Assembly (NCBI GenBank): GCA_009839775.1
Contig: VXOZ01000311.1
Location: 1 to 11,775 of the forward strand
Source of the DNA: Chloroflexota bacterium
Lineage (GTDB): Bacteria > Chloroflexota > UBA11872 > VXOZ01
Reading direction: 5' to 3'
Length of the DNA stretch: 11,775 bases
The translations under genes and the position numbers were made by a program. Below are positions 6,938 to 11,775 of the stretch, piece after piece. Under the pieces are notes generated by a model. The model was not told the DNA's origin, did no database searches, and worked only from the letters and a program-made list of their open reading frames with translations. Position 1 is the stretch's first letter. Each line of letters opens with the position of its first letter.

Positions 6938-7824
6938 GCCTTCCGCCTTTGGCTCGTGCATCGCAACCGCGCGAAACACGTTGTGGCAATCGCATATTGC
7001 AGTGGGGCTCCCGTACCTATGTAGTCGGCATTCTCAATGTGACGCCGGACTCTTTTTCCGGTGACGGAATCGGCGGAGATGTAGAGCGCGCCGTGTCCCA
7101 AGCAGTCCGTTTCGCCGCAGAGGGCGCGGACATCCTCGACATTGGCGGGGAGTCCACCAGACCAGGCGCAAATGCCGTATCTCTGCAAGAAGAACTCGAC
7201 CGCGTGTTGCCTGTGATCGAAGCGGTTCAGCGGGAGGTGGATGTCCCGCTCTCGATTGACACGTATAAGGCCGCCGTGGCGCGGGAAGCAGTGAGCGCGG
7301 GAGCGGCAATGGTCAACGACGTTTGGGGGCTTGGCGGGGATCCCGCCATGGGCGCGGCTGTTGCGGCACTGGCTGTGCCGGTGGTGCTGATGCATAATCG
7401 TCGTTCTCAGTCGCGGCAGTCGGCCCTTGGCGGCTACTACGAGCAGGCTGCCTATGGCGACGTGGCGGAAGACGTAACCAGAGAACTTGGAGAGGCGATT
7501 GCCCGTGCCTCATCCTGCGGGATCGCGGCCGACAACATCATCATCGATCCCGGGATTGGCTTCGGCAAGACGCCACAACAGAACATCGAACTTATGCGCA
7601 ACCTCGGTTTGCTCCAGCGTTTGGGGCAGCCGGTGTTGATCGGCACTTCTCGGAAATCCTTTATTGGACTAACCCTCGATCTGCCTGTGGAAGAGCGCCT
7701 GGAAGGCACTGCCGCAACGGTGGCGCTGGCAATTGCGCAGGGCGTCGATCTCGTACGTGTCCACGACGTGGGCGCCATGGTGCGCGTTTGCCGCATGACT
7801 GACGCTATCGTGCGCCGCTCATGA
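6934..7824 (+). CDS. folP: Dihydropteroate synthase
   Basis: A 296-residue TIM-barrel enzyme that joins 6-hydroxymethyl-7,8-dihydropterin diphosphate with p-aminobenzoate to give dihydropteroate, in cytoplasmic folate synthesis; it is the sulfonamide target. All family signatures are present: ILNVTPDSFS (33-42), ILDIGGESTRPGA (67-79), LSIDTYK (106-112), VNDVWGL (127-133), IIIDPGIGFGKT (202-213), IGTSRKSFIG (236-245) and VRVHDV (274-279). The first 20 or so residues are a variable extension. It starts in ATGA overlap with the GT-C gene stop, and AAGGAGAGGT stands just ahead, so the two are probably translated from one message. No folB, folK or folE is seen next to it. Nothing suggests that it is broken. 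Confidence 0.97.
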   Translation: MSLPPLARASQPRETRCGNRILQWGSRTYVVGILNVTPDSFSGDGIGGDVERAVSQAVRFAAEGADILDIGGESTRPGANAVSLQEELDRVLPVIEAVQREVDVPLSIDTYKAAVAREAVSAGAAMVNDVWGLGGDPAMGAAVAALAVPVVLMHNRRSQSRQSALGGYYEQAAYGDVAEDVTRELGEAIARASSCGIAADNIIIDPGIGFGKTPQQNIELMRNLGLLQRLGQPVLIGTSRKSFIGLTLDLPVEERLEGTAATVALAIAQGVDLVRVHDVGAMVRVCRMTDAIVRRS

Positions 7825-7923
7825 TCGCCAGCACCTGGATGCGGAATTCCCACACATGACCTGCCTTGCTCTCTTCTGGCAACCTACGGACGAAGAATTT
7901 AGCCTGCGAAGATAGGCACCTAC

Positions 7924-9222
7924 TTGTCAAGTCGACGGAACTTCATACTTGGCGTCATGAACGGCGTCTTCTATGTCACAGGGATGGCCTTCACCAGCGC
8001 TACTGTGGCGATGCCCTGGTATGTAAGTCAGCTCACCCAGTCCAACGTGCTCATCGGCATCTTGCCCGCCATGCAATTGGGCGGCTGGGCGCTGCCCCAA
8101 CTATTCTTGATCAACTACATGCAGCGCCAGCGGCGCAAGCTCAAGTTTTACCGGCGCAGCGCCGTGGTGCGTAGCTCCTGTTGGGGGATACTGGCCCTTA
8201 TTGTGCTCATCGCGCCGGCACAAGCCGGTATTGTGTTGCCTGCGTTGATAGTGCTCACTGGCATCGCGTCGCTCTCCGGCGGGTTTACCGGCCTGGCATT
8301 TTTTGACGTGGTAGGACGCATCGTGCCCCGCCGCCAGCTCTCGACGTTTTTCTCGCTTCGCAACTTCTTTGGCGGCGTTGGCACCCTCGCGGCGGGGGTG
8401 GTAGTGCGCTTTGTGCTGGAGCAAACAGGCGCGGACTTGCAGCCGATAGGCATTCTCTTCGTGCTCACGTGGGTGTTTACCATGGCCGGGTACACTTCGT
8501 TTAGCTGTGTAAAGGAACCGGAAGGTCCTCCCGTCCTGCCGAAACGCACCGTGAGTGAAGATGTGCGCCGCATCAAAGAGATCGTGCTGAGCGACCCGCC
8601 GTTTCGCATGTACCTCATCATTCGCATCCTTGCCATGGTTACCTTTGTCGCAATGCCGTTCTACGTGGTGTATGGCGCCAACATCCTGCAATTGTCAGCA
8701 CCCGTCGTGGCTTCGTCGGCAATCGCGCTTACGGCAGGAGTAATCGGCAGTAACGTCATCTGGGGTTGGCTGGGAGCCCGCGGCGGCGGCTGGCTGCTGC
8801 TCGTCGCCTTAACTTTATTCAGTGTGCTGCCCCCGCTTCTGGCTCTTTCAACGCAGGTGCTTGTGGCCTCTCAGGCGGCGAGCACTTTGGTCGACTGGGT
8901 ATTTCTTGCCGCGTTCGTATTCCTCGGCGCCGCTACCGGCGGCAGCGAAATCACGTTCTCGGTGCTCGCTATCGAAGTTTCGCCGGTGGAGGATCGCATT
9001 ATCTACATGGGCTTCACGAATACCCTAATTGGAATCTTGATTTTCCTTACACCGGTGGGTGGGCTCCTGGCAGATCTAGCGTCCTTTGAGGCCCTCTTTG
9101 GGGTGGCCTTAGCGGCCGCGGCGCTAACGACCATTCTTGCAGTGATTGCGCTGCGCAGTTTTGCCCAGCCGGAACCGGAAGTGGCGGAGACGCCGCTGGC
9201 GCCGGAACCGGATTCAGCGTGA
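7924..9222 (+). CDS. Major facilitator superfamily transporter
   Basis: A 432-residue integral membrane protein with about twelve hydrophobic segments in two halves, joined by a polar central loop (EGPPVLPKRTVSEDVRRIKE, about 200-219). The first half has a basic inner loop QRQRRKLKFYRR (67-78) and DVVGRIVPRRQLSTFFSLRN (128-147), a pattern common in bacterial MFS carriers of unknown substrate. The second half has EVSPVEDRIIYMGFTN and LIGILIFLTPVGGLLAD. The C-terminus is a Pro/Glu-rich tail. The substrate cannot be read from the sequence. The frame is closed by TAG at 7900-7902; TTG 7924 is the first usable start, with GATAGG seven bases before it, and ATG 7957 is an alternative that would remove eleven residues. 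It follows folP after 99 bases, so shared transcription is possible. Confidence 0.88.
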   Translation: MSSRRNFILGVMNGVFYVTGMAFTSATVAMPWYVSQLTQSNVLIGILPAMQLGGWALPQLFLINYMQRQRRKLKFYRRSAVVRSSCWGILALIVLIAPAQAGIVLPALIVLTGIASLSGGFTGLAFFDVVGRIVPRRQLSTFFSLRNFFGGVGTLAAGVVVRFVLEQTGADLQPIGILFVLTWVFTMAGYTSFSCVKEPEGPPVLPKRTVSEDVRRIKEIVLSDPPFRMYLIIRILAMVTFVAMPFYVVYGANILQLSAPVVASSAIALTAGVIGSNVIWGWLGARGGGWLLLVALTLFSVLPPLLALSTQVLVASQAASTLVDWVFLAAFVFLGAATGGSEITFSVLAIEVSPVEDRIIYMGFTNTLIGILIFLTPVGGLLADLASFEALFGVALAAAALTTILAVIALRSFAQPEPEVAETPLAPEPDSA

Positions 9223-9359
9223 CTGAAGACGTCGAAGTTGCCCAGGAAACGCAGTTCAAGCGTAACGGTGACTCATCTTGGCGCCTCATCCACGTGGAAC
9301 TCCACACACCACGGCGACTCACGATGGCTTCTTGTATAATACGCGGGGACTACTCGTAA
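9219..9359 (+). CDS. Possible small ORF (46 aa) overlapping the MFS stop
   Basis: GTG at 9219 overlaps the MFS stop as GTGA and opens a 46-residue frame ending with TAA at 9357-9359. The first part (VTEDVEVAQETQFKRNGDSS) is polar and protein-like; the last part (MASCIIRGDYS) covers the TATAAT box of the next gene. No clear SD and no known family. Stop/start overlap is the only positive sign, so it may be chance. Confidence 0.2.
   Translation: MTEDVEVAQETQFKRNGDSSWRLIHVELHTPRRLTMASCIIRGDYS
9289..9298. promoter_or_regulatory. Palindrome TCCACGTGGA, possible operator
   Basis: A perfect 10-bp palindrome with a CACGTG centre lies 36 bases before the TATAAT box of the isomerase gene, where an activator could bind. 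The same 8-bp core CCACGTGG occurs at 3551-3558. Function is a guess. Confidence 0.2.
9335..9340 (+). promoter_or_regulatory. Consensus -10 box (TATAAT) ahead of the isomerase gene
   Basis: A perfect TATAAT lies 40 bases ahead of ATG 9380, so transcription would start near 9346 with a leader of about 34 bases. No -35 match is present at 16-18 bp spacing (CGGCGA region), so an activator or another feature may compensate. A TCCACGTGGA palindrome lies upstream at 9289-9298. Confidence 0.5.
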
Positions 9360-9379
9360 ACGTAGAGAAGGGCGCGAAA

Positions 9380-10228
9380 ATGAAGATTGGGATATTCACT
9401 GACGAGGTGCATCCGGACTTTGCCACGGGGCTGGGCGTGATGCGCGAGCACGGCATCATGTATGCGGAGTTGCGGACTATCAATGGCACGAATTTGATGG
9501 ACCTCTCCGCTGACGAGCTGGATGACGTGGAGCGTCTCCTTGCAAATAACGGCATTCAGGTGAGTGCTCTTGGCACGCCGATCTTCAAGTGCCCCTTGGA
9601 AGGCCGGGAGAGAAAGATCCAAGGCGACACTTTTGGCGCGCAGGAGATGACCTATGAAGAGCATTTGGCGCTCCTGCCGCACTGCTTTGCGCTGGCCGAG
9701 CGGTTCGGCACACGGGTGGTGCGTTGTTTCTCCTTCTGGCGAGATGACGATCCGGAAGAAGTGTTTCCCAGAGTGGTGGAACGCTTCGGCCCGGCGCTCG
9801 ACCTTGCCGCCAAGCACGGCTTCGACCTATGCATGGAGAACGAGCCGACGTGCTACGCCGGCGTGGGGGAAGAGTCACACCGCTTGATCGAAGCTGTCGG
9901 TTCCCCGCACCTTAAGGCCATCTGGGACCCGGGCAACTGCCTGTGGGCGGAAGAAGAACCCTACCCCAAGCACTATGCAGCAATCAAGCCCCATCTGGCG
10001 CATATGCATGTAAAGGATGCGCGCTGGGTGAATGGCGAGATAGAGGCGTGCCGGGTGGGTAAAGGTGAGACCGATTACGCAGGCCAATTCCGCGCGCTGG
10101 CGAAGGACGGCTACGATGGCGTCTACACGCTAGAGATGCACTATCAGGTTGAAGGCGGCCCGCCGGAAGCGACGGCAATCGAATCCGCCAAAGCGCTGCG
10201 GGAGATGCTGACGGCTGCGAGCGCATAG
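9380..10228 (+). CDS. Sugar phosphate isomerase/epimerase-like TIM barrel (AP endonuclease family 2 fold)
   Basis: A 282-residue single-domain protein, the usual length for the xylose-isomerase-like TIM-barrel family. It begins with a typical first strand, MKIGIFTDEVHPDF. The metal-binding set is visible: Glu153 in CMENEP, Asp183 in IWDPGN, His208/His210 in AHMHVKD and Glu252 in LEMHY. These enzymes isomerise, epimerise or dehydrate sugars and inositols with a divalent metal in the cytoplasm; the exact substrate is not readable. ATG 9380 is chosen because AGAAGGG lies just ahead and because the first strand begins here; the frame is open back to 9278, but that upstream part covers the TATAAT box. 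It is probably transcribed alone, ending at the hairpin near 10254-10285. Confidence 0.88.
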   Translation: MKIGIFTDEVHPDFATGLGVMREHGIMYAELRTINGTNLMDLSADELDDVERLLANNGIQVSALGTPIFKCPLEGRERKIQGDTFGAQEMTYEEHLALLPHCFALAERFGTRVVRCFSFWRDDDPEEVFPRVVERFGPALDLAAKHGFDLCMENEPTCYAGVGEESHRLIEAVGSPHLKAIWDPGNCLWAEEEPYPKHYAAIKPHLAHMHVKDARWVNGEIEACRVGKGETDYAGQFRALAKDGYDGVYTLEMHYQVEGGPPEATAIESAKALREMLTAASA

Positions 10229-10253
10229 AGACGGCTGAAACCGCATTAAACAC

Positions 10254-10285
10254 AGGGGGTATCTGCGCATTGCACCGATACCCCT
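10254..10285. terminator. Hairpin between convergent isomerase and LysM genes
   Basis: GGGGTATC (10256-10263) pairs with GATACCCC (10277-10284), with a possible extra G-T pair and a 13-base loop. It sits between the convergent stops at 10228 and 10324, so it can end transcripts from both sides. The downstream tracts are only pyrimidine-rich (TCTTCT) on the plus strand and GTGTTTAA on the minus strand, so termination efficiency is uncertain. Confidence 0.55.
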
Positions 10286-10323
10286 CTTCTCGCTGGTTTT
10301 AGCGGATCAGTGAGCGGCTGATC

Positions 10324-10548
10324 CTAGTCTATCTCGGGAATGTCGAGGTCCATGCCGGGATAGATCGTCTTCGGGTCTTCGCCATCGAAGCGCCACTTGT
10401 TCTTCTGGAAGATCACATCCCACTTGTTGGCATCGCCATACTCGCGTTGCGCGATGTCTTCAAGGGTTTCCCCCGGGCCGACCTTGACTGTCGTCCGGAC
10501 GCCGCCACCTGACTTCTTCTTGCCAAACAATGCATCCAGGAAGCCCAT
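10324..10548 (-). CDS. Small cytoplasmic LysM-domain protein, Kbp-like
   Basis: A 74-residue protein. A short start MGFLDALFGKKKSGGG is followed by one LysM domain (about 19-72): TVKVGPGETLEDIAQREYG, then NKWDVIFQKNKWRF and KTIYPGMDLDIPE. The IYPGxxLxIPE ending and the YGDANKW...IFQKN middle are close to the LysM part of E. coli Kbp (YgaU), a cytoplasmic K+-binding protein, but the BON domain of Kbp is absent. There is no signal peptide or lipobox, so binding to the cell wall is unlikely unless the protein is exported in another way. GGAG lies about eight bases before the ATG, and a near-consensus promoter lies upstream. It is divergent from a CPA2 antiporter gene. The domain call is firm; the potassium link is inference. 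Confidence 0.88.
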   Translation of the reverse strand: MGFLDALFGKKKSGGGVRTTVKVGPGETLEDIAQREYGDANKWDVIFQKNKWRFDGEDPKTIYPGMDLDIPEID

Positions 10549-10857
10549 CGCTCACTCCAATCTTTGCTTTGAACGCCTGTCCCAGACTTCATCGTCCGCC
10601 AAAGAGTATAGCAGCTTCTCGCTAGGTTGGCAATGCCAGTCTGTCTTCCCACAACATATGCCGGTCACTCTTTGCTATGGCCGGCCTAAGAAGCCTTTGG
10701 CTATGACGCGAATAGGTCGTGAGCCCTTGTTGGCAGTGACTGTCTGGTACCATGATGACACGAGAAACCGCTGTGAACTCTGCCGTAGCTCTTCCCAGAC
10801 CGCCTTGGATTTGTGCTGAGGCCGCGTGCTGTCTATGGGTAGTGCAGGAGTACCGTC
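10549..10857. other. Divergent intergenic region between LysM and antiporter genes
   Basis: These 309 bases hold the LysM promoter and the ribosome site of the antiporter (AGGAG at about 10845-10849). For the plus strand I see only a weak -35-like TTGGCA at 10730-10735 with no convincing -10. Short open frames here on both strands lack any protein-like pattern. No riboswitch or small RNA is recognised, although the leader length would allow one. Confidence 0.5.
10605..10633 (-). promoter_or_regulatory. Near-consensus sigma70 promoter for the LysM gene
   Basis: On the minus strand TTGCCA (10633-10628) and TATACT (10610-10605) are separated by exactly 17 bp, each box matching consensus at five of six positions. 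Transcription would start near 10598, giving a leader of about 50 bases before ATG 10548. This is the best promoter in the window and suggests steady, strong expression. Confidence 0.75.
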
Positions 10858-11775
10858 GTGCCGGACGTTTCATTAGTCCTCAGTCTTTCCCTCGCCGTGC
10901 TCGCGGCCTTCTTGTTGGGCCTCATAGCGCAACGCTTGGGATTGCCGGTAATTCTGGGATACTTGGTTGCGGGTATTGCCATTGGGCCATTCAACCCAGT
11001 GCTGCACGCCGATCAGCACGACGTCCAGGTGCTGGCTGAGATCGGTGTGATGTTCCTGCTCTTTGCCGTGGGCGCGGAGTTCTCTCTGCGCGAATTACGT
11101 CGCCTGGGACGCATCGTTGTGCTTGGCGGGATTGGGCAGATTGCGCTTACGATGGCCGTAGGGCCCGTGGTAGGGCGGTTTCTGGGTCTCACCTTTACGC
11201 AAGGGATTCTGCTCGGCGCCCTCGTCGCCCTCTCGAGCACGGTAGTGGTCATCAAAGTCCTCATGACCCGCGGGGAGTTGCAGGCGCTGCACGGCCGTAT
11301 TGCGCTTGGCATTCTCATTCTGCAAGACATTGCGGTGGTGCCAATGGTCGTCATCCTCCCGGCACTGGCGGTGGGAGGCGAGGACGTGGTCTTCGACTTG
11401 CTCTTGCTGGCTGGCAAGGCGGCTGCGGTCTGCCTTGGGGCGTACTTCATCGGCGCGCGCGTGGCGCATTGGCTGCTTACCCACATTGCCCATGGCGAGT
11501 CACGTGAACTCCTCATCCTCTCCGTTGTGGCCATTGCGCTCGGCACCGCGTTCCTCACGCAGTTTGTCGGTCTCTCGCTCGCGTTTGGCGCTTTTTTGGC
11601 CGGACTTGTCGTGGCGGAATCGGAGTTTCGCACCCAAGTGGTGGCCGAGATCGTGCCGCTACGGGATCTCTTCGCGTCGCTCTTCTTCGTTTCGGTGGGG
11701 ATGCTGTTCGATCCCGTTTGGCTCTTCAACAATTTGGGCGCGGTCGGCCTTACGGTTGCCGGAGCAGTGCTGGGT
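10858..11775 (+). CDS. Partial CPA2 cation/proton antiporter (KefB-like), N-terminal 306 residues
   Basis: The frame from GTG 10858 stays open to the right edge, so the gene continues outside the window. The 306 visible residues are almost all membrane segments. Family marks: GYLVAGIAIGP (34-44), VMFLLFAVGAEFSLRELRR (64-82), ALSSTVVVIKVL (124-135), LILQDIAVVP (153-162) with the ion-binding Asp157, FGAFLAGLVVAES (243-255) and LFFVSVGM (275-282). CPA2 proteins exchange K+ or Na+ for H+ across the cytoplasmic membrane; many carry a C-terminal TrkA-N/RCK nucleotide-binding domain, which would lie beyond this window. AGGAG stands eight bases before the GTG, which decides the start. It is divergent from the Kbp-like LysM gene, which hints at potassium as the ion, though that is not shown. 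Confidence 0.93.
   Translation, partial: MPDVSLVLSLSLAVLAAFLLGLIAQRLGLPVILGYLVAGIAIGPFNPVLHADQHDVQVLAEIGVMFLLFAVGAEFSLRELRRLGRIVVLGGIGQIALTMAVGPVVGRFLGLTFTQGILLGALVALSSTVVVIKVLMTRGELQALHGRIALGILILQDIAVVPMVVILPALAVGGEDVVFDLLLLAGKAAAVCLGAYFIGARVAHWLLTHIAHGESRELLILSVVAIALGTAFLTQFVGLSLAFGAFLAGLVVAESEFRTQVVAEIVPLRDLFASLFFVSVGMLFDPVWLFNNLGAVGLTVAGAVLG

Noticed and set aside
6718..7395. 225-residue minus-strand frame across the GT-C/folP junction
   Set aside because: It crosses two well-supported genes on the opposite strand and is rich in His, Arg and Cys with no family motif.
10622..10873. 83-residue minus-strand frame and plus-strand frames in the 10549-10857 gap
   Set aside because: No protein-like pattern or ribosome site; the region is better explained by the LysM promoter and the antiporter leader.
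11013..11732. 239-residue Ser/Thr/Arg-rich minus-strand frame at the right edge
   Set aside because: Antisense shadow of the antiporter, whose membrane segments and CPA2 motifs are clear on the plus strand.

Overview
The window looks like a stretch of a GC-rich bacterial chromosome (roughly 60% GC by eye, with a more AT-rich left edge). It is gene-dense and carries GTG/TTG starts, Shine-Dalgarno (SD) sequences, a sigma70-type promoter and a 4-bp stop/start overlap. No phage, transposon, CRISPR, rRNA or tRNA signal is visible. The mix of a membrane GT-C glycosyltransferase, sulfatase-superfamily hydrolase, multidomain polysaccharide deacetylase, TIM-barrel sugar isomerase and MFS carrier would fit an environmental Chloroflexota-like or related free-living or host-associated bacterium. 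That placement is inference from gene style only.

Layout, left to right. (1) 1-392: the 3' part of a small gene of unknown function, possibly DUF1828/DUF1829-like, in more AT-rich DNA. (2) 555-2378 (+): a 607-residue protein with a glutamine-amidotransferase-like N-terminal part, a NodB/polysaccharide-deacetylase-like core and a beta-rich tail. (3) 2379-2580: a convergent gap with a GC-rich hairpin. (4) 2581-3402 (-): a GT2 (dolichol-phosphate-mannose-synthase-like) protein that has lost both usual nucleotide-sugar Asp motifs and ends in a Met-rich heptad tail. (5) 3403-3662: a gap full of short inverted repeats. (6) 3663-5120 (-): a sulfatase-superfamily protein with Thr where the formylglycine Cys/Ser should be. 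(7) 5354-6937 (+): a PMT/ArnT-type GT-C membrane protein, overlapping (8) folP, dihydropteroate synthase, by 4 bp. (9) 7924-9222 (+): an MFS transporter. (10) 9380-10228 (+): a sugar phosphate isomerase/epimerase-like TIM barrel behind a TATAAT box. (11) 10324-10548 (-): a 74-residue cytoplasmic LysM protein with a near-consensus promoter, divergent from (12) a CPA2 (KefB-like) cation/proton antiporter that starts at 10858 and runs off the right edge.

Genes 2, 4, 6 and 7 could together handle a surface or storage glycan: lipid-linked sugar supply, transfer, ester hydrolysis and deacetylation. They do not form one operon, so this is only a hypothesis. folP is an ordinary folate-pathway gene coupled in translation to the GT-C gene. 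The LysM/antiporter pair resembles potassium handling, because the LysM domain looks like that of the E. coli K+-binding protein Kbp (YgaU). The most unusual items are the two active-site-altered enzymes on the minus strand (4 and 6), the Met-heptad tail and the hairpin-rich gap between those two genes.
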